From: Nitrospirota bacterium
Lineage (GTDB): Bacteria; Nitrospirota; Thermodesulfovibrionia; Thermodesulfovibrionales; Magnetobacteriaceae
Direction: 5' to 3'
NCBI GenBank assembly: GCA_015233725.1
Contig: JADFXD010000005.1
Span: forward strand, 1-64,000
Length of the DNA: 64,000 nt
A program made the translations under genes and the position numbers. Positions 1-9,361 of the stretch are shown piece by piece. Every line of letters starts with the position of its first letter. Position 1 is the stretch's first letter. The notes beneath the pieces were generated by a model, which saw only the letters and a list, made by a program, of their open reading frames with translations, was not told the DNA's origin and ran no database searches.

Positions 1-48
1 GGAGGCTACGTGGACCCAGGCGTCCCCAGCAACTGGAGCATCTACTAG
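1..48 (+). CDS. C-terminal tail of an ORF entering the window (…GGYVDPGVPSNWSIY*)
   Basis: Open frame from base 1 to TAG at 46-48; too short to identify. Confidence 0.35.
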   Translation, partial: GGYVDPGVPSNWSIY

Positions 49-49
49 A

Positions 50-172
50 AAAAAAGAGACTTGGGGACTCCGTCCCCTTACCCCTTGTAAGGAGGGCGGC
101 TCCGTCCCCTCCTTAACCTCCCCTGCAAGGGGTCATGGACCCCTTGACCCCATAATTCTCAATCCTACCATA
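50..172 (-). repeat. Modular palindromic repeat copy R1
   Basis: Reverse orientation: polypurine, GGGGACTCCGTCCCC, CTGCAAGGGGTCATGGACCCCTTGACCCC, tail ATAATTCTCAATCCT. Confidence 0.85.
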
Positions 173-256
173 ATTTTCAATCATAATTAAGAATGTCCAT
201 GTCCTACAAGAAAGTTATGATTGACAGTTCCTCTTGTTTTCTGTTATTTTTAGACA

Positions 257-1039
257 ATGAGAAATTTTATAGTTCTCTGTTTTTTGCTGTTGGGGTTCCT
301 TATTATAAGTTACGCCTATGGCTTTGATCTAAGCGGGCTTAAACCAACGCAGCCCAATGGCGTGTTTTCAACGTTTTCTACGGCAACAAACCCACCCGGC
401 ATCTTTTCCAACGAAACAGGGCTGGAGTATGCCGTCGATCCGACGTTTTACCGCATCAGCTCCTCTTTGAGCTATGGGCTCGATCTCAGCAGTGAGTTGC
501 TCGCAACCGTGCCTTTTCGTATACAGCAGAAAGATTCCGGGTTTGAGGACGTTAGTGTCGGACTAAAGCATCGGTTTAAGGAAGAGGGGGACATCCTGCC
601 TTCCCTGGCCGTGTTGATGACTGTTTCGCCACCATCGGGGATCGACGACGTAACAACCCAGGGACGTTATGGGGGTGGACTAATCGCCTCCAAGAAGATT
701 GGTCCGTTTATGGTCCACGCAAATGCCTTTTACTTCTCCCCCTTTGATAAATCCCTCAAGAACGAGTGGAACATGCTCCTTGGTACGGACATGTCCGCGG
801 CCAACAATGTCAACATCCTTGCCGAGCTGGATATCAAAAAAAGCCACTTCGCAAGCAAATTCGACTTCATGGAAGGAAGGCTGGGGTACAGGTACAGGCC
901 CCTTAAGTACCTCTATACAACACTAGGCACCGGTTACGAGTTTAAAAACCGACAGCCAAATGTAAGAATCTTTCTGTCCTTTACGTTTGTATATCCCTAC
1001 AAAGAACCTGAGATTAAAAGGCTATACGAGGAGGAATAA
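257..1039 (+). CDS. Putative outer-membrane beta-barrel/transporter-like protein
   Basis: 260 aa ORF with signal peptide and alternating beta-type sequence ending in aromatic-rich strands; upstream of tat genes. Confidence 0.6.
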   Translation: MRNFIVLCFLLLGFLIISYAYGFDLSGLKPTQPNGVFSTFSTATNPPGIFSNETGLEYAVDPTFYRISSSLSYGLDLSSELLATVPFRIQQKDSGFEDVSVGLKHRFKEEGDILPSLAVLMTVSPPSGIDDVTTQGRYGGGLIASKKIGPFMVHANAFYFSPFDKSLKNEWNMLLGTDMSAANNVNILAELDIKKSHFASKFDFMEGRLGYRYRPLKYLYTTLGTGYEFKNRQPNVRIFLSFTFVYPYKEPEIKRLYEEE

Positions 1040-1041
1040 TC

Positions 1042-1398
1042 GTGTTTGACCTAGGTATGCAGGAAATTATCATGATCTTTGTTGTGGCTCTGCTCGTCTT
1101 TGGACCAAAGAGCCTGCCAGAGCTCGCCAGAAAGATCGGTAAGGTCATGGGGCAGATCAAGAGGGTCATGTTTGATGTCAGAAGCCAGATAAACTCAGCC
1201 ATGTACGCGGATGACCATAACCCCCTAAGCGAGGAGCTCAATAACATAAAGAGAGAGCTCAACGACATCAGGCTCAAGGCCAACGAGCAGTCAACTGCGC
1301 CACAAGGACCTTCCAAATCACAGCAACAAAATGGCCCCGAGCAAAATGAACTTAAACAAAAAGAGCCGGGGCAAAATGGAGAACATAAAAAGAGTTGA
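1042..1398 (+). CDS. tatB: Sec-independent translocase TatA/TatB family protein
   Basis: MFDLGMQEIIMIFVVALLVFGPKSLPELARKIG motif; GTG start; adjacent to tatC. Confidence 0.85.
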   Translation: MFDLGMQEIIMIFVVALLVFGPKSLPELARKIGKVMGQIKRVMFDVRSQINSAMYADDHNPLSEELNNIKRELNDIRLKANEQSTAPQGPSKSQQQNGPEQNELKQKEPGQNGEHKKS

Positions 1399-2186
1399 CC
1401 CAAGACAATAAAATGTCCTTCATAGACCACCTGGGCGAGCTGAGACAACGCCTGCTGATAACCTTTGGGGTAGTCATTGTTGTCTTTGTCGTCGTGTTTA
1501 ACTACTCCGAGGAGCTTCTAAAGTTCCTCATGTTTCCTATGGAGAAGGAGCTTGTCTTTAAGCTGAAGTCGCCTTTTGTCTTCTTTGCCTCAAAGAACCT
1601 GAAAAATGTATCTCTGGTATTCATCCAACCCGCCGAGGCGTTCTGGATGCACCTCAAGATATCGATGATGGCGGCAGTGGTGATAACGATGCCCGTGGTG
1701 CTAACACAGATATGGCTGTTTGTCGCACCGGGGCTGCTGCCAAATGAAAAGAAGTTCGCGCTGCCATTTATTGTCAGTGGGTGCGTGCTCTTTCTGATGG
1801 GTACGGCCTTCTGTTTCTTTATCATCCTGCCATTTGCCCTGGGCTTTCTGCTTACCTATAAGACGCAGTCCCTTACGGCCATGATATCCATCGGCAGCTA
1901 TGTGGACTTCAACATAAAGTTTCTGCTTGCCTTTGGGTTGGTCTTTGAGCTGCCCATCGTGATCCTGTTTCTGACCAGGTTTGGGATCGTCACACCCGAA
2001 AAACTGGCCAAGAGCAGAAGATACGCAATCGTACTTGCCTTTATCATCGCGGGAGTACTCACACCAACCCCAGATGCCTTTAACCAAACGCTGATGGCAG
2101 TGCCTATGATCGTGCTGTATGAAATTGGCATAATCGCCTCCAAGATTATCTTTCCAAAAAGTAAAGCGATAATGAAGGAAGATTAA
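1395..2186 (+). CDS. tatC: Sec-independent protein translocase TatC
   Basis: MSFIDHLGELRQRLL start, six-TM pattern, overlaps upstream tat gene by 4 nt. Confidence 0.93.
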   Translation: MTQDNKMSFIDHLGELRQRLLITFGVVIVVFVVVFNYSEELLKFLMFPMEKELVFKLKSPFVFFASKNLKNVSLVFIQPAEAFWMHLKISMMAAVVITMPVVLTQIWLFVAPGLLPNEKKFALPFIVSGCVLFLMGTAFCFFIILPFALGFLLTYKTQSLTAMISIGSYVDFNIKFLLAFGLVFELPIVILFLTRFGIVTPEKLAKSRRYAIVLAFIIAGVLTPTPDAFNQTLMAVPMIVLYEIGIIASKIIFPKSKAIMKED

Positions 2187-2242
2187 TTGAAACATCATCG
2201 TAAAACAAGATATAATGACACATCAAGTGGCAACGCAAGGAA

Positions 2243-2322
2243 GGGGTCAAGGGGTCCGCGACCCCTTGCAGGGGGTTCTAAAGGGGGGCGGAGCCGCCCC
2301 TTTCTTTCTTCTTCCTTCTTCT
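2243..2322 (+). repeat. Modular palindromic repeat copy R2
   Basis: GGGGTCAAGGGGTCCGCGACCCCTTGCAGGGGGTTCTAAAGGGGGGCGGAGCCGCCCCTTTCTTTCTTC. Confidence 0.9.
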
Positions 2323-2335
2323 TAGGAGAGGACGA

Positions 2336-2908
2336 ATGATTTTATCGGATGTAGACATAAAGAAGTGGTTGCAGGAGGGCAGGCTTAAGATAGAGCCTTT
2401 CCCTGATCTGTCAAAGCAGTTGGGGCCGTGTTCGGTAGACCTGAGACTGGGCAATGAGTTCTGCGTCTTTGAACACAGCAAGCACCCATACATAGACCTG
2501 CGTGGTGGTTACAGGATAGAGGATATCATGAAGCGCGTGCATATACAGGATAACGAGGCCTTTATCGTGCAGCCCGGGGACTTTGTCCTTGCCACGACCA
2601 TAGAGGCCATCCACATCCCCAACGACCTGGTAGGCCACATAGATGGCCGCAGTACGCTGGGCAGGCTGGGGCTGATCATCCACGGGACGGCCTCCAAGTT
2701 TGACCCCGGATGGCGTGGAAAGGCCACGCTGGAGCTCAGTAACATCGGAAGGATGCCGTTGGCCCTCTACCCAGGGATGCGCATCTGTGCCTTTACCTTT
2801 GAGCTGCTCTCATCCCCCGCCGAGATGCCTTACGACAAAAACCCACGCTCCAAGTACGTCAATCAAGACACCGTTGAACCTGGCAAGCTCTCTCCTGAAG
2901 ACCTATAA
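2336..2908 (+). CDS. dcd: dCTP deaminase
   Basis: MILSDVDIKKWL…GSCSVDLRLG-like, HIDGRSTLGRLGLIIHGTA. Confidence 0.93.
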   Translation: MILSDVDIKKWLQEGRLKIEPFPDLSKQLGPCSVDLRLGNEFCVFEHSKHPYIDLRGGYRIEDIMKRVHIQDNEAFIVQPGDFVLATTIEAIHIPNDLVGHIDGRSTLGRLGLIIHGTASKFDPGWRGKATLELSNIGRMPLALYPGMRICAFTFELLSSPAEMPYDKNPRSKYVNQDTVEPGKLSPEDL

Positions 2909-2918
2909 TCTGCGCACT

Positions 2919-3566
2919 GTGTTGTTTGACATTGGCTCAACGCTGGTCAACAGCCCGGGGCGTTCGCCAAATACCTTGATCGCGGGCTTTTTGAACAGTC
3001 CTGGTATTGGCCCTGCGGATGTAGGCAACATCATCATGCGGGAGGACTTTAAGACCCCCGATGAGGTCTACGTGCGTCTAAATGGCGCCTTTAACGGTGT
3101 AGACCCCGGCGCCCGTCAGAAGATTGTCGCCTTGTGGGCGACTCAATCTGACTCTTTGGCGAATATCCACGTCGCACAGGACGTCATAAGGTGTTTTAAG
3201 GAGGCAGGTTGTAAGGTCGGGGTTGTCTCAAACATGTGGAGACCCTACTATGAGGCCTTTAAGGAGGCCGCTCCAGAGCTGCTGGCTCTCATAGACTACG
3301 AGGCGTTGAGCTTTAAGGAGGGCTACAAGAAGCCCGCACCTGAGATATTTCTAAGGACGTTGGATGCCCTCAATGCCGCCCCACAGTCAACGCTCATGGT
3401 CGGCGACACCTACGACAACGACATAGCTCCGCCCATGTCCCTGGGGATGAAGGCCGTCTGGGTCTTGTCTCGCATCGAGCATGAGCGTCGCCCGCTCATT
3501 GGGGTGCTCAACGGGCAACTGCCACGGCCCCTGTGTTGCATTGAAAGCATCAGCGACTTCCTGTAG
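2919..3566 (+). CDS. HAD family hydrolase
   Basis: VLFDIGSTLV motif I, VVSNMW motif II, MVGDTYDNDI motif; GTG start at 2919 preferred over track start 2700, which overlaps dcd. Confidence 0.8.
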   Translation: MLFDIGSTLVNSPGRSPNTLIAGFLNSPGIGPADVGNIIMREDFKTPDEVYVRLNGAFNGVDPGARQKIVALWATQSDSLANIHVAQDVIRCFKEAGCKVGVVSNMWRPYYEAFKEAAPELLALIDYEALSFKEGYKKPAPEIFLRTLDALNAAPQSTLMVGDTYDNDIAPPMSLGMKAVWVLSRIEHERRPLIGVLNGQLPRPLCCIESISDFL

Positions 3567-3674
3567 AGAAGAAAAAGAAAAAAACAAAGGGGGGCGGCGC
3601 TGCTTCTTTGTCGCTCCAGGACGCTCCTGGCCCCCCTCGACCCCCCCTGCAAGGGCACCAGTGCCCTTGACCCC
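3567..3674 (-). repeat. Modular palindromic repeat copy R3, contains CCAGGACGCTCCTGG module
   Basis: Reverse orientation: polypurine, GGGGGGCGGCGCTGC, CCAGGACGCTCCTGG, CTGCAAGGGCACCAGTGCCCTTGACCCC. Confidence 0.9.
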
Positions 3675-3681
3675 TTCCTTC

Positions 3682-4101
3682 GTGGCCTTCATCTATGTCT
3701 TGGTGGTTCTTGGATTTTTGTCGTGTGAATCTCGGCCTACTCACTTAGTACCTGTGCAGAGGGGGGGGGAGTTGGTGTTTGACGTGGGGGTGTTAAGGGC
3801 GGAGGTGCCGGAGTTTTACACGTACAGGTATCAGGGCAGGGGGATTAATTTTTTTATTATCAGGGTAGATGGCAGGGTGTTGTCGTTTCTTGATGCCTGC
3901 AGGTCGTGTTATCCCAGGAGGTTGGGTTTTGAGTTCCACGATGGTTATTTTATGTGCAGGTCGTGTAAGACGAGTTATGCCGTGCGTGATATTGAAAAGG
4001 GGATCAGCAATTGTTTGCCAGTAAAGATAGATGGCAGGCTTGAAGGTAATACGTATCTGATAAGTGTCTCAACACTCGAGGGTATGGCTTATATGTTTTG
4101 A
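3682..4101 (+). CDS. Putative lipoprotein with DUF2318-like (Fe-S/membrane) domain
   Basis: CRSCYPRRLGFEFHDGYFMCRSCKTSYAVRDIEKGISNCLPV; lipobox VLGFLSC; GTG start at 3682 assumed, track start lies before the repeat. Confidence 0.65.
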   Translation: MAFIYVLVVLGFLSCESRPTHLVPVQRGGELVFDVGVLRAEVPEFYTYRYQGRGINFFIIRVDGRVLSFLDACRSCYPRRLGFEFHDGYFMCRSCKTSYAVRDIEKGISNCLPVKIDGRLEGNTYLISVSTLEGMAYMF

Positions 4102-4206
4102 TATAGATGGGGTAACCCCACCAACTTCTCACTCTCTAATGGTAGTCATGCAGAGATGGTGATATTAAATACTGTGATCTTTGCAGCAGGTATTTATTTT
4201 ATGGTT

Positions 4207-4407
4207 CTATGCAACGGTGTGTTGTTTTAGCATCACACTGTTGCAAGATAGCTCACTCATGTAATAGCCACACCAAAAGCAGCTACCATTGTCAGACAAC
4301 TGGATGCTTACACACTCAGCACAAGTTATGTGCCTTGATTCGCCTATACACCAGATATTATAGTCGCCGATAAAAGATTCAATATGCTTGTTCATCTTGG
4401 TTTGCAC
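4207..4407 (-). CDS. Small cysteine-rich hypothetical protein
   Basis: 66 aa ORF with C-x2-C and C-x2-C pairs; no other support. Confidence 0.3.
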   Translation of the reverse strand: MQTKMNKHIESFIGDYNIWCIGESRHITCAECVSIQLSDNGSCFWCGYYMSELSCNSVMLKQHTVA

Positions 4408-4525
4408 GTTATTCCCTCCAATGATTCTTTTTGTATAGCAACTAACAACTCTTTAATAAGTGCAATATGTATGCCATATTGCCGGAGGTTTGTGGGAAGT
4501 CGCCTCCCTTATGTATTTTTCTTAA

Positions 4526-4599
4526 TCGGGGCGACTGGATTCGAACCAGCGGCCGCACGGTCCCGAACCGTGTACGCTACCAGACTGCGCTACGCCCCG
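4526..4599 (-). tRNA. tRNA-Pro (anticodon CGG)
   Basis: Reverse complement CGGGGCGTAGCGCAGTCTGGTAGCG…CGGTTCGGGACCG…GGTTCGAATCCAGTCGCCCCG folds as a cloverleaf, loop TTCGGGA. Confidence 0.92.
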
Positions 4600-4769
4600 A
4601 TGCCCTGTCTGTACTTTAGATCATACATCTTAATGCCATGCAATGTCAACTGTTTAGTCTCATAGGTCATGGGACTTTAGTCACTTGACATAAACTTTTC
4701 AATAAGTTATCATACTAAAGCCTTATTTTATGGTTATTAACTTTTTTTTGTAAGGAGACACTTTTAAGT

Positions 4770-5177
4770 ATGCAATTTATCGATTGGAGCGCTAAGCTAG
4801 CGGTGAACGTCTCGGAGATAGACAAACAGCACAAGAAACTTGTCGATATCGTCAATGAACTCTATGCCGCCATGCAGGCTGGTAAGGGAGCAGCGGTAAT
4901 GGGCAAGGTATTATCAGAGCTGATAACCTATACAAAGGACCACTTCGCATACGAAGAGAAGTTAATGCTGCAACACAAATACAACGACATGACCAAACAC
5001 AAGACAGAGCATGACAAGCTGACCAAGCAGGTATTGGACTTGCAAAAGCAATTTGCAGATGGTAAGATGGTTGTTACCATTGAGGTCATGAACTTCCTCA
5101 AGAAGTGGCTTGGCGAACACATCCTTGACAAGGACAAGCTGTTTGCCGCCTTCCTCAACCAAAAGGGCATAACTTAA
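4770..5177 (+). CDS. Bacteriohemerythrin
   Basis: IDKQHKKLVDIVNELY, HFAYEEKLM, H…EHD, HILDKDK iron-ligand motifs. Confidence 0.93.
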   Translation: MQFIDWSAKLAVNVSEIDKQHKKLVDIVNELYAAMQAGKGAAVMGKVLSELITYTKDHFAYEEKLMLQHKYNDMTKHKTEHDKLTKQVLDLQKQFADGKMVVTIEVMNFLKKWLGEHILDKDKLFAAFLNQKGIT

Positions 5178-5183
5178 ACCCCG

Positions 5184-5238
5184 AAGAGAGAAAAAGAAGA
5201 AAGAAGAGGGCGGCGCTGCCCCCTTCTTTCTTTCTCCC
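5184..5238. repeat. Half-element of the modular repeat (hairpin 2 with polypurine/polypyrimidine arms), R4
   Basis: GAGAGAAAAAGAAGAAAGAAGAGGGCGGCGCTGCCCCCTTCTTTCTTTCTC between convergent genes. Confidence 0.75.
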
Positions 5239-5242
5239 CTCC

Positions 5243-6775
5243 CTAGCCTCTCCGCATAACGAGCCGATACAAGCGATGCAGCCCCTTGTAGACCTCTCTA
5301 AATGGCCGCTTTAATGGCCCACTGAAGAGACGCACCACGGGTGGGGCAATCAGAAGCCTCAGCAGTGCCGCTGGAAACCGCCCACGACGACACAACGTCA
5401 TTAGGAGGTTTAGGTAGCTGGGCTCGCGCGTTGTGTAGGACTTGTCGTAGATATCCCTGTGCTCATCCGCGATGAGGCCGTCGGCCCTGGCCATCTGATA
5501 CAACCTGGTCTGGGGGTAGAGCACCAGCGAAAAGGGCTGAAGCTGATAGGGCCTCGGTATCTCCGATATAAACCGCAGGGTCTGTCTCCTGTCCTCGTCC
5601 GTTTCATAGGGTACGTCCAGGATGAAGTCATAGCTTGGGGGATACATCCTGTCCTTGTACTTGTTGATTATCCTGATGGCCTTCATTATAACGTCGTTTG
5701 ACATGTTCTGCCTGTTAAAGAGGCGCTGCGTCTTGTCGCTGGCACTTTCAATGCCCATCTGGAGGTAACACAGACCGGCATCCACCAGGAGAGCCATCTT
5801 TTCCTCCGTCACGGTCAGGGGGCTTGCCAGGGCGCTAAAGGGCAGGGCGATCTCCCTCTTGTAACCCTGACAAAACTCCGCGATGGCCTTTGTCCCCCGG
5901 GCAAAGAAGGCGTCATCGGATATCCAGATGTAGCCCACAAAGGGCATATTGGCCTTCACCCACGACAGCTCCTCAATGACGCTGGCCACACTACGCCAGC
6001 GCATATAAGTGCCCTTGCCGCTGTAAAGGGTCCTGAGCGTGTCGTTTATGCAGTAGGTGCATGAGTGAGGACAGCCTCGACCGGTCATCGTCTGATAACC
6101 GACCCTGTTGAGGTAGACCGACACCGTCCCGAGCATCAGAAACGCCCTTGTCGCCTCATAGTCCAGGGGGATTATACGACCCTCCTGCAGGACGTAGTGG
6201 TCATTGAAGCTATAATCGGGCAGTGGATAGATGTCGAGATTGCGGGTGAGGGCTCTGAGGTGGTTTTTGACGATTCCCTTTGATCCATCTGCTCCTTCTG
6301 CATCCTCTGGCGTCTTGATCCACAGGTTTGGCGTTGTGAGGTAATCCGTGTTGGAGGCCATCTTGTTGGCAAGCTCAAGGAGGGCATCCTCACCCTCGCC
6401 CACGCAGACGATATCGGCATGTTTGAGGCACTCCTCCGGCCTGATCGTCGGATGCACACCGCCCCAGATTATAGGCGTATGAAGTGATTTCCTAATAGCC
6501 GTTGTCAATTCGACGGCATGATAAAAGTAGTTTGTCATCAGCGTGATGCCAATCAGATCGGAATCACTGCAGAGGGCTATGAGTTGGTTGAGTGCCTGTT
6601 GACTGTATATCTTTCCACCGCGCCTCTGACGGTTGGACAACGGGGCGTCGGCATAGGGGTCGGGCAGAAATATCATCCTGGTTCTATGCCCGTGTGCCTT
6701 GAGCCAGGCCGACATGGTCCTCAGCCCAAATACCGTGATATCAGGGTAGGGCGATATGAGCGTTATGTCTAGCAT
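5243..6775 (-). CDS. B12-binding domain radical SAM protein
   Basis: CPHSCTYCIND (CxxxCxxC), GGVHPTIRPEE, N-terminal cobalamin-binding type domain. Confidence 0.9.
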   Translation of the reverse strand: MLDITLISPYPDITVFGLRTMSAWLKAHGHRTRMIFLPDPYADAPLSNRQRRGGKIYSQQALNQLIALCSDSDLIGITLMTNYFYHAVELTTAIRKSLHTPIIWGGVHPTIRPEECLKHADIVCVGEGEDALLELANKMASNTDYLTTPNLWIKTPEDAEGADGSKGIVKNHLRALTRNLDIYPLPDYSFNDHYVLQEGRIIPLDYEATRAFLMLGTVSVYLNRVGYQTMTGRGCPHSCTYCINDTLRTLYSGKGTYMRWRSVASVIEELSWVKANMPFVGYIWISDDAFFARGTKAIAEFCQGYKREIALPFSALASPLTVTEEKMALLVDAGLCYLQMGIESASDKTQRLFNRQNMSNDVIMKAIRIINKYKDRMYPPSYDFILDVPYETDEDRRQTLRFISEIPRPYQLQPFSLVLYPQTRLYQMARADGLIADEHRDIYDKSYTTREPSYLNLLMTLCRRGRFPAALLRLLIAPPVVRLFSGPLKRPFREVYKGLHRLYRLVMRRG

Positions 6776-7434
6776 ATTAGGAGCTTTTTGTTCTGCGCCG
6801 AGAGGTTGTGGGCACAGCGGATTGGCTCTGGTAGCCTGTAGCGGGTGGTGGTGTGCATGATGACGCCCACGGAGTCACTGATGTCGATAAGGTGTCCCGG
6901 GGAGATGTAGAGCGGCCTTACGTTGTCACGGCTCCTGAGAACTACGCCGATCTGCTGCTCTTTGTCGTAGAGATTCTGACAATGGCCCCTGTGTGGGCCG
7001 GGTTGTTCGTGTGTGCCAATGAGCCTGGACTTGGCACAGCCGATAGTCGGTATGCCCAGGAGCACCCCTATGTGGGAGGCGAGCCCTATGCGGCGCGGAT
7101 GTGCGATGCCCTGTCCATCGACGATTATAAGTCCGGGTGGTGTCTTTAGCAGCTTGATGGCGCTGATAATCACCGGCGCCTCACGGAAGGAGAGATACCC
7201 CGGCACGTAGGGAAACTCCACCTCCTGTACCACCGAGGCCTCATCTACCTTGTTCAGGTCTGCGCAGTTAAAGAGGCAGGTGCTGCCTATGACCTTGTTG
7301 CCAGAAAATGCCGCATCCACGCCAGCAACAAGACTAGGCCACACGCCAAGCGGGGCTATCACTACCTGCTGGGCAAGAGCCACTTGCGTCTGTCTTGCCG
7401 CCCTCAAAATTTCTGATCGTTTTATATCTTGCAT
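6769..7434 (-). CDS. nfi: Endonuclease V (deoxyinosine 3'-endonuclease)
   Basis: AGVDAAF, FPYVPGYLSFREAP, IIVDGQGIAHPRRIGLASHIGV. Confidence 0.92.
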   Translation of the reverse strand: MQDIKRSEILRAARQTQVALAQQVVIAPLGVWPSLVAGVDAAFSGNKVIGSTCLFNCADLNKVDEASVVQEVEFPYVPGYLSFREAPVIISAIKLLKTPPGLIIVDGQGIAHPRRIGLASHIGVLLGIPTIGCAKSRLIGTHEQPGPHRGHCQNLYDKEQQIGVVLRSRDNVRPLYISPGHLIDISDSVGVIMHTTTRYRLPEPIRCAHNLSAQNKKLLIC

Positions 7435-7476
7435 AATTTAAGTTATAATATATATTATTACAAAGGAGGACGTAAA

Positions 7477-7719
7477 GTGAAGGAGCAGTTGAACGTTAGT
7501 GACGAAATAGTCAAAGCGGCGGCAGATTGCAAAAAGGAGAAGCAATGTCTCAACAACAGGATTGAGTGGCTCTGTAAGGTGGATATCTTTTTAAACGATA
7601 ATATCTTGTTTGTACGTTGTCTTGATGCCCATTATTGTAGTTACAGGCTGCCATTTGCTGATATCTTTGTGTGTAATTGCCCAGTTAGGAAGGAAATCTA
7701 TAACCTCTACAGGATATGA
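7477..7719 (+). CDS. Small hypothetical protein
   Basis: GTG start preceded by AAGGAGGA; cysteine-rich 80 aa ORF. Confidence 0.55.
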   Translation: MKEQLNVSDEIVKAAADCKKEKQCLNNRIEWLCKVDIFLNDNILFVRCLDAHYCSYRLPFADIFVCNCPVRKEIYNLYRI

Positions 7720-7765
7720 TATAGAGAGAACTGACATTAAAATAAAGAAGGGAGATTTTTTTAAA

Positions 7766-7993
7766 ATGGTAGACAGAGCACAAGTAGAGAGTTCGTTAAA
7801 TCAAATCAGGCCGGCCCTGAAGAGGGATGGCGGAGATGTGGAGCTTGTCGATGTTACAGACGACGGCATTGTCAAGGTCAAGCTCGTTGGAGCCTGCGGT
7901 AGCTGTCCGATGTCAATCATGACGCTAAAGGGCGGCATAGAGGTCAAACTCAAGAGCGACATCCCCGGTATCAAGGCAGTCGAGGCCGTCTGA
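7766..7993 (+). CDS. NifU C-terminal-like Fe-S scaffold protein
   Basis: RPALKRDGGDVELVDV, LVGACGSCPMSIMTLKGGIE. Confidence 0.93.
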   Translation: MVDRAQVESSLNQIRPALKRDGGDVELVDVTDDGIVKVKLVGACGSCPMSIMTLKGGIEVKLKSDIPGIKAVEAV

Positions 7994-8048
7994 GAAAGAG
8001 AAGAAAGAAGGGAGGGCGGCCAGGCGCTCCCCTTCTTCTTTTCTTTTA
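7993..8048. repeat. Half-element of the modular repeat, R5
   Basis: GAGAAAGAGAAGAAAGAAGGGAGGGCGGCCAGGCGCTCCCCTTCTTCTTTTC between convergent genes. Confidence 0.75.
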
Positions 8049-9197
8049 TGCCTTTAGGCGCTCGAAGTTATCGAGGGGGAACTGGAGGTGGGTGGTGTCA
8101 CTCCTGACTATTTCGATGGCCTGGGCTGAACCGGGGGCCTCCGAGGTCGCGTCGTACAGATCGCCCAGGAGAGCGGGAAACTGCCGCGAAAACACCTCAA
8201 GCCTGGGAAATAGCTCCTTCAGCGCTGAGATAAAAAACGCCTTCTCAAATGCTATGGACTCCTTGCTTGCGCTTGAGATAACCTCTCGCTCTATCCTGTC
8301 AAGCAGCTTGATCCACTTCCTGTGCGGTAACGGGTCTAACGACGACAGGACTGCCCTTATGTGCGCTAACTGCTTGCTTGTAACGTGAGGCTTTATGCCG
8401 GCCAGATGCAGGTCACTCAGGGCTGTGTGTGAAAGCTCAACGCTCAACTGAAAGGCCTTTTCGAGATACCTGACATCCGCCCCCAGGTCGGCATCGTTGA
8501 CAGCGGCTATCACCAATACCCCGTCGGCGTCAAAGTATGCGCCTATCGCCTCGATGATCTCAACGTACCGGGCACTGCCGATGTTGTCCAGGATGAGGAC
8601 GAGTAGTTTCTTTGGCTTCTCTGCCTCGGGCAAGTCCAGGAGATATTGCAGCCATTTCTTGTAGACGTTGAGGGTCTTGCCTGCCTCGTAGTCTGACCTG
8701 ATCTCCGATATAATGGCCCTTATCAACCTCCCGACCTTTCTGCCTTCCATTGTGAATCGCTCAACCTGGTCTTCAACCAACTTCAGGGCATCCTCGATCG
8801 TGTGGTTGTTGGGTGAGACAAGTGTGCTCAGAAATGTCTCCGACAACAATACACCTTCGGCGAGCATCGGCCTTAAGACCTGCCTGAGCTTGGTCTTTGT
8901 CAGCGGGTTTAATCCCTGTAGTTCGGCGAGCCTTAGGAGTATCTCTGTCAAGGGGGCCTTCCCCTGCCACCTGTCTATAAACACAACGGGATATGCACAA
9001 TAATCCCGATAAAAACTCTCCAACACCCTCAGATAGGTGGTCTTGCCGCTTCCCCAATCCCCCTTTACCAAGAGGCGTAGGCCACCTGTGTGGTAGGAGG
9101 CGATGTCGCCAATCAGAGATAGGGTTGGCGTGATATACCTCCTCTCCAGCTCGTTATCCAATAAGGTCTCGATGCTCAATGGTCTGTCCAGTATCAT
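8046..9197 (-). CDS. P-loop ATPase (KAP/STAND-like), function unknown
   Basis: LLVKGDWGSGKTTYLRVLESFYRDY Walker A; LLVLILDNIGS Walker B; start taken at 9197 because track start lies in repeat. Confidence 0.7.
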   Translation of the reverse strand: MILDRPLSIETLLDNELERRYITPTLSLIGDIASYHTGGLRLLVKGDWGSGKTTYLRVLESFYRDYCAYPVVFIDRWQGKAPLTEILLRLAELQGLNPLTKTKLRQVLRPMLAEGVLLSETFLSTLVSPNNHTIEDALKLVEDQVERFTMEGRKVGRLIRAIISEIRSDYEAGKTLNVYKKWLQYLLDLPEAEKPKKLLVLILDNIGSARYVEIIEAIGAYFDADGVLVIAAVNDADLGADVRYLEKAFQLSVELSHTALSDLHLAGIKPHVTSKQLAHIRAVLSSLDPLPHRKWIKLLDRIEREVISSASKESIAFEKAFFISALKELFPRLEVFSRQFPALLGDLYDATSEAPGSAQAIEIVRSDTTHLQFPLDNFERLKA

Positions 9198-9223
9198 TTG
9201 GATGCAATCTCCTATCTTAAAAG

Positions 9224-9323
9224 TAAAAAAATGGGGACTCCGTCCCCTTACCCCCTGCAAAGAGGGCGCCTGGCCGCCCCCTCCTTGACCTCCCCTGCAA
9301 GGGCACCAGTGCCCTTGACCCCC
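9224..9323 (-). repeat. Modular palindromic repeat copy R6
   Basis: GGGGACTCCGTCCCC…CTGCAAGGGCACCAGTGCCCTTGACCCC. Confidence 0.88.
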
Positions 9324-9361
9324 CGCGACGTAAGGAGCGATTCTGATTAATTCTCAATCCT

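Noticed and set aside
1014-1448. Minus-strand ORF opposite tatB
   Set aside because: Low-complexity antisense shadow of a well-supported gene; same reasoning applied to the many ORFs opposite or out of frame with priA, GWD, eno, glyS, thiC and others.
2700-2918. N-terminal extension of the HAD hydrolase ORF
   Set aside because: Overlaps dcd in another frame and lacks family similarity; GTG at 2919 directly precedes the DxG motif I.
3481-3681. N-terminal extension of the DUF2318-like ORF through repeat R3
   Set aside because: Runs antisense through the HAD gene end; a GTG at 3682 gives a plausible lipoprotein signal, so this is not counted as a coding repeat insertion.
4108-4120. TGGGGTAACCCCA palindrome after the DUF2318-like gene
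   Set aside because: Short perfect palindrome without a T-tract; insufficient for a terminator or operator call.
9198-9260. N-terminal extension of the ATPase ORF into repeat R6 (MQGVRGRSPHFFTFKIG)
   Set aside because: An ATG at 9197 starts a natural N-terminus; translation of the repeat is not needed.
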